Positions 1 to 11,796 of a stretch of 64,000 nucleotides of DNA are shown piece after piece; the stretch's first letter is position 1; each line of letters begins with the position of its first letter. The notes below the pieces were generated by a model. The model searched no databases, was not told the origin of the DNA, and was given only the letters and a program-made list of their open reading frames with translations. The stretch lies in NCBI GenBank assembly GCA_015680905.1, contig CM027379.1, positions 29,344,501 to 29,408,500 on the forward strand, in the 5' to 3' direction. This stretch comes from Coptis chinensis. Its lineage: Eukaryota > Streptophyta > Magnoliopsida > Ranunculales > Ranunculaceae. The position numbers were made by a program, and so were the translations under genes.

Positions 1-101
1 TATACATTTTCTTTTTAATATTTTGATTACACTGAAAGTCTCTTTCTTTCTGCGCATCCTTGATATGGATAGGAATCCGAGGTTTTGTATTTGCGGAGTA
101 A

Positions 102-601
102 GAGCATCTTTAGGAGAGATACTTTCCTAGTATCAAACACCAAATTTTTTCATTTTCAGGAGAGTCACATGTTGATGAAAACACCAAACCAAACACCAAA
201 TCAACCAAAATTTGGTTCCAGCTTTGGTGCTGTATCAAATCTCTCACGCGGTCCGCGTGGCTATTCTAACACCTCATGGGCTTGGGTTAAACAGTGGGCT
301 TCAATCACGCGGCTTCGCGAAAACCGCGCGAGAGATTGGGAAAGAAAATAAAGAAGAAAGTTGATGTACGACACATCACGCGGTTTTTGGAAAACCATGT
401 GGGCTTGGACTTTTAAGATGGGCTTCAATGGCGCAATTTTAAGAAAGCCGTGTGGGCTATATGGCACAGATTATCCAAAATCGCGTCATTTTATGTCGAA
501 TATTTGATGTTTCTCCTGAAGTTGGTTGGTGTTTTTTTTGTTTGATGTTTGGTTTGGTTAAAAAATTTGGTTTTTTTTTTGTTTCTCCCCTAAAGATGCT
601 C
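102..601. mobile_element. Tourist-like MITE 1, copy A
   Basis: Terminal inverted repeats GAGCATCTTTAGG.. at the left and ..CCCCTAAAGATGCTC at the right enclose ~500 bp with no coding capacity. Sub-terminal sequences are also inverted (CACCAAACCAAACACCAAAT against GTTTGATGTTTGGTTTGG). Flanks are TAA (99-101) and TGA (602-604), consistent with a decayed 3-bp target duplication of PIF/Harbinger-type elements. The left TIR is shorter than in copy B (34729-35251). Confidence 0.72.
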
Positions 602-634
602 TGAGTTCAAGAAATAATAGGCGTATTTGTCTTA

Positions 635-1105
635 GAGCATCATCAACGCATTGTTAAAATCGATTTCTAATGTGACAGTTGACAAAAAAATTAGCAATTT
701 TCATCCCCAACGCACTGTCAAAATTTGATTTCTATTCTAACAATTCTCAAATTCCAGACCAAATTAGTGAGAATTATAGAAATAAGCTGCACGGGACAAG
801 TTGTCTAGATCAATGATCAGGATGAAACAAGTTTTGCCATCCAACATTTTTTCTTTTTTTTTTAATAAAAAATTAAAACGGAGATGGGACAACTTTTTTT
901 TTTCTTTTTTCCTTTTCAACAGGGATGGGACAACTTTTGTTGTTTAAAACAAATTTAATTTGGAAAGGGACAACTTTTCCCATCCGAAATAAAAACCCTA
1001 AATTTTGCCCAAACGGCGTCAGTGCTTGACTTGTTTTTAGGGATTTTGATGGACTAAAAATATTGAGGTGTCACAAAAAAATATAGAAACACGTTGATGA
1101 TGCTC
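635..1105. mobile_element. Tourist-like MITE 2, copy A
   Basis: Inverted termini GAGCATCATCAACGC.. and ..CGTTGATGATGCTC are flanked by a perfect TTA target duplication (632-634 and 1106-1108). It is about 471 bp and non-coding. A TTA duplication with GAGCATC-type termini fits a non-autonomous PIF/Harbinger (Tourist) element. It sits only ~33 bp from MITE 1, and both are present in both copies of the large duplication, so they predate it. Confidence 0.82.
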
Positions 1106-1214
1106 TTATGGGTCTTTTGTTTGGAAATAGGATGCAACTAATGGAGGATAGTATGATTCTTCGAGGGAGGATCGTCGTGACTTACCATCCTTTTCAACTC
1201 GGAATGGGGATAGG

Positions 1215-1255
1215 CGCATTTATTATTATTATTATTATTTATTTTATTATTAAAT
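1215..1255. repeat. ATT microsatellite
   Basis: A run of TTATTATTATT units grades into TTTATTTTATTATTA. The same tract occurs in copy B near 35865-35905. Confidence 0.85.
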
Positions 1256-1779
1256 AGCCTTAAGAAATTTAATCAATCTGGATGTTTACTTGTTTAAGCC
1301 GTTGTCTATTGTGGATAATTTTTACTTGTTTAACCCATTGTCTATTCATGTTGAAATTATCATTCTCAAAGTATATTGAAATACTAAAATAGCTCTTTTG
1401 ACAGCTTTTACTGAACTGAAAAACTTGTGGAAGTGGGTTCTGAGCAGTTGATGGCTTTGAGATGTCTATTTGGTTTGGTGATTTAATCGAGCACTCATCA
1501 AATTGCATTGGGCAACCTCTGGCCCAAGCCTGACAACTAAGTCCAACAACAATAGCCCAATACACCCCCCTACCTCAACGCATACTAGCTACCATTTTTT
1601 TCAAACCTTTTGTAGCCGGTATCATCTCTCTCGCGAGACTGAACCCAAAAAAAAAAGGAAAAACTTCGAGTTTTCTGTCGTGTTCATACTTCGAGTGTTG
1701 AGTTGTGAATCAACAATGGGAATTGAAGTTGGCGACTTCACCCAATTCGAATCGTGTCCCGTCCCGTTTGAGTATATAC

Positions 1780-2400
1780 TCAAACTTGGTTGGGTTGATT
1801 AAACTTGATTAGATTGATTAAATTTGATTGGGTGGAAGATTGGGTTGATTAATCTTGATTGGGGTGGAAAATTAAGTTGATTAAATTTGATGATTTCAAA
1901 CTTGATGTTTTTTGGGAGTTTGGGTGGAAGATTGGGTTGATTAAACTTGAGTTCGAGTTTGCCCAAGCTTGATGAAGTCGTTTTCGAGTTTGAGTTCGAG
2001 TTTGGGTTGATTAAGTGGAAGTTGATTTTTAAAATGAACATCGTGACAAAACAAACTGAATTTTTTAAGTCCAAACGACTCAGCCATGTCGTCCAAGAGA
2101 GTCCCCAAATGACCCCTCCATGTTGTCCTGGAGACTACCCAAACGACCCTGCCATATCGTCTAGAGTTTTGTCTCAAACGATATGCGCAGACCACTTGAG
2201 TATACACTCAAACTATATTGTGAGTTCATTTGAGTGTACGCTCAAACTACATGGTGAGGTCGTTTGAGTGTACATTCAAACTACACGACGAGATCGTTTG
2301 AGTGTACGCTTACACGGTCTCGCTATGTCATTTGAGTGTATGTCAAACGACATACACTCAAATGACATGGCGAGACCGTTTGAGCGTACACTCAAACGAC
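1780..2400. repeat. Low-complexity TTGATTAAACTTG tract followed by palindromic TTTGAGTGTA repeats
   Basis: 1780-2010 is built of variants of GGTTGATTAAACTTGATT and GAGTTCGAGTTTG. From ~2190 to 2400 the motif CGTTTGAGTGTACACTCAAAC recurs in both orientations. A 16-bp perfect inverted repeat (CATTTGAGTGTATGTC / GACATACACTCAAATG with an AAAC loop) lies at ~2330-2365. Short ORFs here are by-products of the repeat and show no codon-like constraint. Confidence 0.75.
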
Positions 2401-2689
2401 CCGAGGGGTTCGTTATGGCGAGACCGATTGGATTGGTTGTTGGGCTTAGGCTTTGATGGCAAACTTGTAATATGGCAAATTTGTAATATTATTTTTTGTG
2501 GGTTGCCCAATCCAATTTGATAAGTGCCCAATACAGGACCCTTTTTTTTTCTTTAAGATTGAAAAACTGAAAAACGAGTGGCAGAGATCTATGAGCATTG
2601 AAGAAAGGCTCTAGGAATAGTCAGGGACTAGATTTTGGATTGGACATACGCCCGGGATCTATTAAATATTTTGTGTGCTGAAAAGGCTT

Positions 2690-3440
2690 TACAAAATGTC
2701 TCACACAAATTTTGAATCAGAATATATTTTTATTGAAAGTAAACCAAAATATGTTAATGAGCAGCGATTATGGTGCATAAGTACTTGGAAATAACTAAGG
2801 GATCAAATTGAGATAGTCTCTTCACTTTGTGGTTTAGGATATTAATCTATAAGGTGCATAAGTACTTGGAAGTAACTAAGGGATCAAATTGAGATAGTCT
2901 CTTCACTTTGTGGTTTAGGATATTAATATATAATTTTCAAATAGAATTATCTTAAACTCGATCTAGCTTGTATAATAGTTTTCTTAGATTTATGGTGATT
3001 TAGTGGCAAATTTTGAATCGAATATATTTTTTATTGAAAATAAACCGAAATAACGTTAATGGAGCAGTGATTATGGTGCATAAGTACTTGGAAACTAAGA
3101 GATCAAATTGAGATAGCCTCTTCACTTTGTGGTTTAGGATATTAATCCATAATTTTCAAATAGAATTATTTGAAACTCGATCTAGCTTGTATAATAGTTT
3201 TCTTAGATTTATGGTGATTTAGCGGCAAATTTTCGAATCAAAATATATTTTTATTGAAAATAAACCGAAATACGTTAATGAACACCAATTATGGTGCATA
3301 AGTACTTGGAAACTAAGGGATCAAATTGAGATAGCCTATTCACTTTGTGGTTTAGGATATTAATCCTTACTTTTCAAATGAAATTATCTTAAACCCAATC
3401 TAGCTTGTATAATAGTTTTACAAGTTTTTGAACCCATCCT
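2690..3440. repeat. ~220-bp tandem repeat, copy A
   Basis: The anchor GTGCATAAGTACTTGG recurs at ~2772, 2853, 3075 and 3293. Each unit contains 'CTTCACTTTGTGGTTTAGGA' and an AT-rich remainder. Spacings are 81 (a partial unit), 222 and 218 bp, so the array is about three and a half units. It is present in copy B at 37325-38060. Confidence 0.85.
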
Positions 3441-3737
3441 ATGAACGGGTGCCGTTATATTAAATTGTTCTAAACAAATATTTGCAACAATGTAAAGCTA
3501 TGAGATATTAATATTGTGTTGATCACTTATCCAAATTTCTTTGCAACGTGAAAACCCCCACTCTCCATAAAAGAAAGAACCCACCCTTTCTCGGTAAAAC
3601 TCTCCTATTTTTTTTTCTATTGTTTAATAACATAAATTTGATTGAAGTTTTGTGATAATGCCCAATGTGGCTTAAGACCATATTGAAGCTATTTGAATAG
3701 CAAGACATTTCCAATCATACAATCCAGTTTTAAATTT

Positions 3738-4713
3738 TCCGTTAATAATTATTTGAGGTTAGTTCAATGTAGTTGCATCATGTTTCTGATTTCTCATTAA
3801 TTATTCTTTGAGGTCAATTCAATGTATTTACATCCAATTTCCGATTTCTCGCTAATTAATTTTTGATGTTTGTTCAATGCATTTGCATCCAGTTTTCAAT
3901 TTCCCATTAATTATTCTTTGAGGTTAGTTCAATGCATTTGCATCCAGTTTTATTCTTTACAGTCAGTTCAAAGCATTTGCATCCAGTTTCCGACTTCCCG
4001 TTAGTTATTTTTTTAGGTTAGTTCAATGCAGTTGCATGCAGTTTCCGATTTCCCATTAATCATTCTTTGAGGTTAGGTTAGTTCAATGCATTAACATCCA
4101 ATTTTCGATATCCCGCTAATTATTCTTTGATGTTAGCTCAATGTAGTTGCATCCAGTTTCTAATTTCCCATTAATCATTCTTTGAGATTAGTTTAATGCA
4201 TTTGCATCTGATTTCCCATTAACTATTATTTGAGGTTAGTTTAATGTAGTTGCATACAATTTCGATTTCCGTTAATCATTTTTTAAGGTTAGTGCAATGC
4301 ATTTTCATCAAGTTTTCAATTTCATACTAATTATTTTGAGGTTAGTTCAATTCCAATTTTTCATTAAATATTATTTGAGGTTAGTTCAATGCATTTGCAT
4401 ATATCCAGGTTCCATTATTCTTTGAGGTTAGTTTAAAACATTTGCATCTAGTTTCATATTTCTTGTTAATTATTCTTTGAGCAAAGGTTAGTTCAATGCG
4501 GTTGTATCCGTTTCGAATTCCCATTAATTATTTTTTGAGGTTAGTTCAATGCATTTGCATCCATTTTTTTATTTCTCGCTAATTATTCTTTGAGGTTAGT
4601 TCAATGCATTTGCATCTAGTTTGATTTCCGTTAATTATTCTTTGAGGTTAGTTTAATGCAGTTGCACCCAATTTTGCATCCAGTTATCGATTTCTGTTAA
4701 TCATTCTTTGAGA
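3738..4713. repeat. 55-bp minisatellite, copy A
   Basis: About 18 degenerate units carry the core GGTTAGTTCAATGCATTTGC followed by ATCCAGTTTCCGATTTCCCGTTAATTATTCTTTGA. The period is 54-55 bp, as at 3758, 3812, 3867 and 3922. Many units contain ATGCATTTGCAT. The array stops at the MULE target duplication. In copy B it resumes on the other side of the MULE, so the MULE inserted into the array. Copy A has one more unit than copy B near 3870-3960. Confidence 0.88.
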
Positions 4714-4722
4714 TTATTTTAA

Positions 4723-5784
4723 GGGTGATCTTGGACACACCCATAAAAACACTCCCATACGGCCATACCCCAACTTTAAAATAAATAAATAAAATTGTTT
4801 TAGACATATTTTGGTTCCTAAATTACCCTTTTTTCATTAGGCCTACCCCAAGACAAATTGTTCATTCCGATTTGGACATTTCCTACTAATGTATTTGGGC
4901 GTATGCAATAATGATGATGGTATCGTAAAAGTTTTGGTGAATCGGTTGTTGGGAAAATTGATTCTAACTTAGTTGGTCGGATGTATTGCCATCATTTATT
5001 TCCAAAAGCTCAAACCCATGCATTAGATGATAATGAAAAAGAGAAGTTAGAAGAATCAAGTTTAGAGGATGTTACTGTTACCAAAAGTACATGACTGGAT
5101 TTCATGTGATAATGTCTAACTCAATCATTAGTGGTATCTGGTCACTATGCTATTATCCGTATCTTTTCACTACAATGGCTCATGTACCTGTATCTTTTCA
5201 TGTGTCTATGCTCTCTATACACTATATATGATTCATTGCATTACCTTTCCATTTTATTTAACTGCTTTAATTCACTTACACATGCCGCCAATATATGTTT
5301 TTTGGGACTCCATTTGCTAGTTATATGGATAGCAAGTCTATTAGATAAACAGTGAAAACTGTTTTTTGTGGGAAGTGCACATACTTGTACTTTGCAATTT
5401 CCAATCATTTAATGGTTGTCTTTCATGATCTTGATTCTTGGCCTATCATCGACCCAAATTGAGCTGCCGATCACCATCTTTTGCGTCTGAAGAAAGAAGT
5501 GATATCTGAATTTCATACAATACTAACCAATTGTCTGTGTTGTGTAAAAGTTTTGGAATGTGTTTTGTGTCCAGTGCTAAGCGGAGGGGAAAAGAAGATT
5601 GCTGAAAAAAATATTGAATACTGTATTGTTGTTTTTGTTTTTGTTTTGTTATTTTTTTTGCCCCTATTGAAAATACCCTAAATTAATTTAGGAGATATTA
5701 TTAGATTGAGGCGGTTATTGGGGTATGGCAAAAACTTTAGTTAGTTATGGGGTATGGGAGTGCTTTTATGGGTGTGTCCAAGAT
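4723..5784. mobile_element. Non-autonomous MULE, copy A (right TIR interrupted)
   Basis: The left terminus GGGTGATCTTGGACACACCC is preceded by TTATTTTAA (4714-4722). The right terminal repeat (GGGGTATGGGAGTGCTTTTA, then TGGGTGTGTCCAAGAT) is cut after AAGAT by the LTR of element 1. The intact version is at 39310-40384. The internal ORF at 4889-5094, open in copy B, is frameshifted here. Confidence 0.8.
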
Positions 5785-7132
5785 TGATAACTATAAAATG
5801 AGTAGTCTACCTACGAAATGAACTATGACTTCACAACGTAAGTAAACTAGAACTACTCTTTTACGTGGTTGATTATCAAAGCTTTTACTCTCAATGCGAA
5901 TTGCACTAAATGGAGTACGAAGTTCGTTCCACTCCTAGTTCCCTAGCATGGATTGTTTTCTAAGTCTAACTAGTCGCTCTTAAGTCAATGAGAGATTTAT
6001 GAAATATTATACTACGATACTTAATTAAGATGATTACTATAAATTAACCACAAATGCTATGGAAATACTATTGTTTGACTCTAGATAAAGGAATTAGAGG
6101 GGAATTGAATCCACCTCGAATCCAACTTAATGACCTAGTACAGATTGTGGTATCTCGATTCTTACGTTTTCCGGCAAAAATTCGAAGTCTAATCCCTAGT
6201 GTTCATGGCATTTCTACCAAGTACTAACTAGCATGTGAGGTCGCCCACCCATTCTCATGGCTAAAAACACGACCTTCAGAGTGGAATAGATGCTAAAACG
6301 TTTCTATACTAAACAACTAAGTTTTCATCAAGGCTTCATCAACCCCTCTAATGGAGGTTTAGCCTTGAATCATCAATCTAACATTTCCCATTGAATCTAA
6401 ACTAAACATAATGTAAGAAATTTAGATTTACTTAATTTGAACAATAATGAATCTAACTTAATGGCTGGAATGAAATAGGAACAAGAATTGAAATTAGATC
6501 TAGACTGGAAATGACAAAATTCAAACTTGATAAAAATACTACTTTATTTATCTAATCAATCAAGAACAATGATTCAGAGATTTAATCTAAAACAAGAATT
6601 TAAATGGAACTAAAACTTAATTTAATTAATAAAACTAGATCTAGAATTCTATATCTTAATTTAGGTCTAACTAGCTACCATTAACAAAGAGCTAAGCTTT
6701 TGTTTTTATACATTCAGATCCAAAAATCGTGCATGGGCTTGGAGCCATGTTTTGGGGCCGAGAATCGGCCCAAAACCAGTCATTTCCAGTCAAAAAGGCC
6801 TCTTCAGCTGCAGTTGGCTTCCACAGACTTTTTTCCACTTCTGCTCCTCTGATGGGGTCAAGGCTTGGACCATTGGAAAGCTCTTTCCGAGCTGGTCGTT
6901 TTGACATAAGGTAGGTCCAATTCAGGTCCGAGTCCAAAGATATGGCATTCGGAAGTTCTGGCGGGATTTGGTTCCTTTATCTCGCTAAAGTGGCACATTT
7001 CGCACATAATGGACTTTGAAGCCCGAAATGCATAAAACACGTAATCAGTATTAACTCTTACTTATTATTCACATAATTGGTCTAACAAGATGATTATTAA
7101 TGGGTTAAAACTACAGTTTTGGGCTCTTATCA
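5785..7132 (-). repeat. Element 1 3' LTR
   Basis: Read on the minus strand it begins TGATAAGAGCCCAAAACTG (at 7132) and ends ..TTATCA (at 5785). It is the usual TG..CA LTR with matching short inverted ends. It aligns with 18983-19815 and more distantly with the LTRs of element 2. A TATA-like TATAAAAA lies at 6703-6710 on the minus strand, the likely retrotransposon promoter. Length is ~1348 bp. Confidence 0.9.
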
Positions 7133-8946
7133 AACCACCCCAAAACAAACATTTTGCTTGTCCTCAAGCAAAGATGAGAAATTAGAATAAGTGACCAAAA
7201 TGGAGTTCTATCTACTCTTCGTTCAGCTGAGTGAGATTGCATTGACCATATGCAACAAGGCCTTAAACCACTAGGAATTCCCTAGTGGACGAGTTATAGC
7301 CTCGTGAGAGTTTTCCGATGAAGGTACTCACAAACTTCATCTATACTACAACGACTAAGAAATAAAACTATTGTTTTCTCATTCATGTCTCAACTATCTA
7401 TCGTCTCACTAGCAAATACATAAGAATAACCCAAATGGAACCCTAAGCTAATATATGCATAATAATCAATCATCTAAAATAAACATATAACAATGAGTAA
7501 TACTATGAAATGTAATAGCGGGCCCGTTTCTGAAAACTTCGGAATAAGCGTCCTTAAGTAGGTCCTCACATAAATGTCAAGACAAAACCACTCTGATTTT
7601 TCCACTCAAGTTTAAGCTACTCCAGTTAATGCGGTGGGCACACTTTACCTTACAATCTCAATGACAACAAGGAAGCCGGGTCGTCGATCAAACACATCGC
7701 CACTTACTATCCCACTAACCTATTCCTAATTGAGCTAGAGGTCTTTATTAGGTGTTGAGGGATTAGGAGATGGTTTAAGAAGGAAGGAAATGGATATTCA
7801 AAAGGACAAGTCTGAGATAATAGAGTCTTCATATTATGTAACTAGAGAAAACCTTGTTATTTACTTTTGCTTCTACACTTTGTTTCCATCCTTAGCCATA
7901 TTTTTTTTTTTTTTTCTTTGGCTTTTGACTCTTTTTTATTCTTTTTTTTTTTGGAGTTTTTTTTTTTTTTTTTTTTTTTCTTTTCTTTGGATGGAAACTT
8001 CTTTTCTTTATTTTTCGGAAGCAATTAACTAACTTTTTGTTTACACGTGTTTTTCTTTTCTTCTTTCTTCACTCATTCTATTCTCGGACTTATTCTAGAT
8101 TGGGGTAGGTTGATTTATTATTATTTTTTTTTTTGTTTTGTTTTGTAACAGGGTAAAGGAATTGTGGTTTATGGAAGGCTAAAGAAAGGCTCAGAGGGGC
8201 GACTAGCGGACAATAATTCATAGGTTTGAATTTCTGGCTATATCGATCCAAAGAGGGCCTAAATTCTCGCTTAGGATATGGTTTAGTGATCAAGCAAGTG
8301 GACGTGTGATTTCTCTATCCGGATTTTACTTCTCCCTTGTGTCATTTCTCAAATGTTTCACTCATATAAGGCTTTAGGCTATATTCTCACAGGATTTGTA
8401 GAATAAGTACTCTAGCCTAGATTTCAGAAACTTACTGCCAAACAATCATAGATACTCATGTAATATATTTATAGATAGATGCAAAGATTATTACCTACAT
8501 ATTAACCTAAGTTCCTAACTATTATTCTGATGCAAAAGCTACGTGAGACTTCTAGATTGTTAAGAGCATAGAGAAAGAAAACAATACCAATATTCCTAAG
8601 TGTATAGCATACTTTTTTATTTTTATTTTTTTTTTTTTTTTTTTTTGAAATTTTAACTAGAAAACAAGTGCATATTATACCTATCTATATCCTAACAGAT
8701 GTCTTAATTACACGTGTTTCTATGCCCCCAAAAACAAGAAGCATGCTTTGTCCTCAAAGCATTTAAATAAAGAGGGTAGGAAAATATCATTGAAAGCGTG
8801 AAATTCGGGAACATCCGCAAAACAAGGTTAAAACATACAAATATAGTAATAAAAAATCTTGACGAACTCTATAAGAGTTCCACCCATTATGGGGTTAATG
8901 TAATTAAATTGCTTGGGACATAAGCGGACACTAACTTAACTAAAAC
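7133..8946 (-). other. Element 1 3' non-coding tail with polypurine tract and conserved block
   Basis: About 1.8 kb separates AccB from the 3' LTR and has no ORF worth calling. A polypurine tract, GTTTTGGGGTGGTT on the minus strand, directly abuts the LTR at 7133-7146. The block 7238-7315 is conserved in elements 2 and 3 and is centred on a 21-nt near-palindrome (7268-7288). Long T runs lie at 7905-7990 and 8620-8650. Equivalent tails are at 55919-57725 and 42196-43971. Confidence 0.8.
7268..7288. other. Conserved near-palindrome in element 1 tail
   Basis: CCACTAGGAATTCCC, then TAGTGG, can form a hairpin or dyad. The same dyad occurs in element 3 (42342-42362) and element 2 (57578-57598). 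In each it is embedded in a block containing TTGCATATGGTCAATG and CTCACGAGGCTATAAC. Conservation across diverged elements suggests a cis function such as RNA structure, packaging or 3' processing, which is inferred. Confidence 0.6.
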
Positions 8947-9889
8947 TTACACCGCACTCCCCAAAGATCTACTCCTCATCCTCCTTCTATATGAGGTTCT
9001 TTCAAGATCTTGCCATGCCATAACAACTTGCCGCTTCCGGGTGGGTGTATCATCAACTAGTGCTAACCTCTCTAGTGTTATTTGGTCCGATGGGGTGTAA
9101 GGGCAACCAAATGTGGTTGCACCTGCCATCCCGACCAAGTCATGGCTGGAATGAATGATCTTACCACGATTGGTGGGTCTCATGATTTCGACCCTTTCCC
9201 AATCATTATGCGGTATCGCGGTGAGAATCACGGGGTAGGCAAAGCAAGCATAAGGTAGTGACAAAACCAAGACAGGCATAAGAAGGTACTTATGCCTCAA
9301 GGAATGGCCTCGCAGCGGTAGCAACTAAAACTTCGGGGAATGTCATACCGACGACGTCCCTCGGCTAAAAGCAAAGGAAAACGTCACCGGCGATATTATT
9401 GGCGTAGTAAACCGCCGTTCCTAGAATGTTCATCATGATGAACAACATGGTTAATGCCTACATTCACCGATAGGCTACTTTCGTATGATGTTATATTGGT
9501 CTTGGTCCATGATCTTAAACACCCTCCCCATAATACTCATGGAAATAGGCATATTCATATAGGTATGAGTTATCTCGTCATATATCCCCACGTGTGCATA
9601 GTGGTCGTAATGGCAATCCGAAACCAAAGCTATCAAGTGCTACTTGAATTCCATAGTCGTACCATCAAAAGCAAGGGAAAATTTTTGTTCTCCTTCTTGG
9701 GTACAAAAGAAAGTAATATTATTATAGAAGAATTCAGGTTAGCTTAGGTGAAAAAGAGTCGTCATCACTTACGACGGAAGATGCCGCCATCCTAATCGCG
9801 ACGATCCGGCCATGAACGATGCTCCATAGGTATCGGTTCCCATCAAGTCTTCAAATGACTGTTCGGGGAATCACTATAGGAGGTGTCAT
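8947..9889 (-). pseudogene. Element 1 AccB, second accessory ORF (decayed)
   Basis: This is the ORF next to the 3' tail. The start at 9889 (MTPPIVIP) matches the start of the element 2 copy (MTSPTLIPEQSF). After several frameshifts an open C-terminal stretch remains at 9324-8947, containing SLRHKYLLMPVLVLS and PYTPSDQITLERLALVDD, which match element 2 closely. The family resembles plant proteins annotated as 'putative plant transposon protein'; its function is unknown. Upstream on the minus strand is a TATA-like CTATTTAAAC (10293-10302) and a CT-rich leader, suggesting separate transcription. The break pattern indicates no functional product. Confidence 0.7.
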
Positions 9890-10292
9890 CTTAAAACTAC
9901 TCAGAGAACAAAAAGGAAAACCTGGAAGAAACCTCGAAAAATTTGAATTTCCGTGCGGCTATCGGAGGAGGCGCTGGCGGCGTTGATAGAGAGCGAAGTC
10001 GCTCTTAGGTTTTGAAATTACGGTGTTTTAGCTGGTCGCTTACTTTAAGCTGGCGCCATTTCGATTTTTTCGATTTACATTCGATTTCGTGTTTTGAGCT
10101 GGTCGGCTCTACTTGGCGCTGGCGCTCTAGGGATTTTTCGATTTAAAGGTAATAGGGCGAAGTCGCTTCGCTTGGGCCGGAAGGCCAGAGGTGCAGAAAG
10201 TGAGTTTCTAAGAAAAACAAGAAAAAGGTTGGAGTGAAAAGTGAAAGATGATTATGGTGTGTAGTGTGGGTTGTGAGTGTAGTATGATGGAA

Positions 10293-10302
10293 GTTTAAAT
10301 AG
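10293..10302 (-). promoter_or_regulatory. TATA-like box upstream of element 1 AccB
   Basis: CTATTTAAAC on the minus strand is followed by a C/T-rich leader with few G residues. The corresponding position in element 2 has CTATATAAAC (54677-54686) before a very similar leader. Promoter activity is inferred. Confidence 0.45.
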
Positions 10303-10629
10303 GTTCGGGTTTCCAAAGCGAATCGGCAAATTGCCAAATTGTTTTAAGGCAATTTCCGGAAATAGAAAAACGCCAAACCGAAACCGAAACTAACCATAGT
10401 TTTGATTTCCTAACAACCCCGGTATCTAAACTCTCCTACATATCATGCTACCACTATTTTCAACTTTTACTCCAAGACAACCTTACTTAAAGATGATCAA
10501 AATAAACTATATTAAAATAATATGAAATCCAAGCAATCTAAAACAAACAACTTAATATTTAAATCTAACTCTTTGAAATAAAATTCCACTAACAAAACAA
10601 TAAAACGATGAAATAACAGGACACAACCG

Positions 10630-11796
10630 ATGGTGAACACCCCAGTGTGAAGAAGATGGTCCCCGAGATGGAGATGGCTCGTGGTGATGAATGGCTTGAG
10701 CCATCCGCCTCAAGGGCGACGACGCCATGCCTCTCGGACTTCCGAGACGGACTCATCCACGAAGTGGCATGCGCCGTAGCATCTCTATCTGAACAAGCAA
10801 AGCCGTGCTTCCATCTCGATCTTGAAAAGCACGATACCGGGCTTGGTGATTCTTGTGGATAACCTCCAAGTCGGACAAGATATCTTCTCGACCCTTTTCG
10901 AGCATTTCAACTCGTCGAAGGTTCGTTTGCTTATTTCGAAGTACAATTTGTCTATGTCTAATATCTTCACGATCACGATAATCGCGATCGCAAACCGGTT
11001 TGCAATATTATCATTCGTTCTAAATTAGAAGTATGACTATCAAAATTATCCTCAACCAACCATGTCATATCTTCCCTACATTATCCGACTCAACTTCCTT
11101 CTCTGCGGACAACGGCCAAGTCTTTTGGATGCATTCCTTATAAATACTTGCATTAGAAGGCAATTTGATCTTAATAGGAGCAGATCTAGCGGCGGCTCTA
11201 AATGAGAGCATAATCTTAGTGATCAATACGGGAAGAGGCCGGGCTCTTTCCCCTCCTCTAATCACATCAAAATTAAATCAAGGATGCAGAAATTATACTC
11301 CTTCGTTTTGCAAATTCGAGAGCGAACGCGTACATGAAGTCCGATGTCGCCGACTTTGTCTTTCCCGAGGGCGTTCTTACCAATCCACCGGCGGCGGCCG
11401 ATTGATTCTTGGTCGAAATCGTCTTAACGCGCAATGAGATATCGTATTGTATTCACCCTCTATGACAGTATCTTTCATCAAAACAGAACTGCAGCGATAT
11501 CTTGGGATTCACGAATGGTAAACCGTATCTAGGTTGGTTACTGGGGGTGATTCCTAATAGCTCGACCAACAACCGCCTTCGTAACTTCCCTCCGCGTTCT
11601 GCTATCCTAATGAAAATCCTATTTCCCTCCACTTCGTTTCTTATAAAACTGTTCTACCAAATCATAGTGATAGAAATCCTCCTCACGAATACCACATTCC
11701 GTTCAATTTCTCTTAAACATCTCCGGGTCATAAAATGGTAACTGAAATCGGCAAAGCGCGTTTTTTTCAAGAGAATTCTACGTCGAAAAGCGCCAT
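10630..11796 (-). pseudogene. Element 1 AccA, first accessory ORF (decayed)
   Basis: The ORF starts at 11796 (MALFDVEF) and is broken by frameshifts and stops. Recognisable pieces include MIRGGERARPLPVLITKIM (from 11265), which matches MIRGVGKAVAPLPVLITKII in element 2. A C-terminal basic/serine-poor tail runs to ~10630. It sits between integrase and AccB, as in the other two elements. Best guess is the same 'putative plant transposon protein' type domain as AccB. An AT-rich TATATATAATAAAAATAG tract on the minus strand (~12000-12025) lies ~210 bp upstream. Confidence 0.62.

Larger units (their letters stand above)
1..5784. repeat. Left copy (A) of a ~5.8-kb direct duplication
   Basis: This segment is almost collinear with 34614-40383 and in the same orientation. 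It contains in order two MITEs, a GATTAAACTTGATT-rich stretch, palindromic repeats, a ~220-bp tandem repeat, a 55-bp minisatellite and a MULE. The match begins at base 1, so the duplication probably starts left of the window. It ends at 5784, where a retrotransposon LTR begins. The copies differ by small indels, by a ~30-bp tract in MITE 1 and by one 55-bp unit. No convincing host gene lies in it. Confidence 0.93.

Noticed and set aside
1269..1565. 98-codon minus ORF, identical in copy B (35917-36213)
   Set aside because: It is preserved only because the duplication is recent. Composition is that of AT-rich non-coding DNA and it overlaps an equally long plus ORF.
1941..2520. Overlapping ORFs on both strands rich in RLSV/QTT repeats
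   Set aside because: They arise from the palindromic TTTGAGTGTA repeats, which stay open in several frames.
5131..5681. Leu/Phe-rich ORFs inside the MULE
   Set aside because: Hydrophobic composition follows T-rich DNA; no start context or conserved motif. Kept only as part of the MULE.
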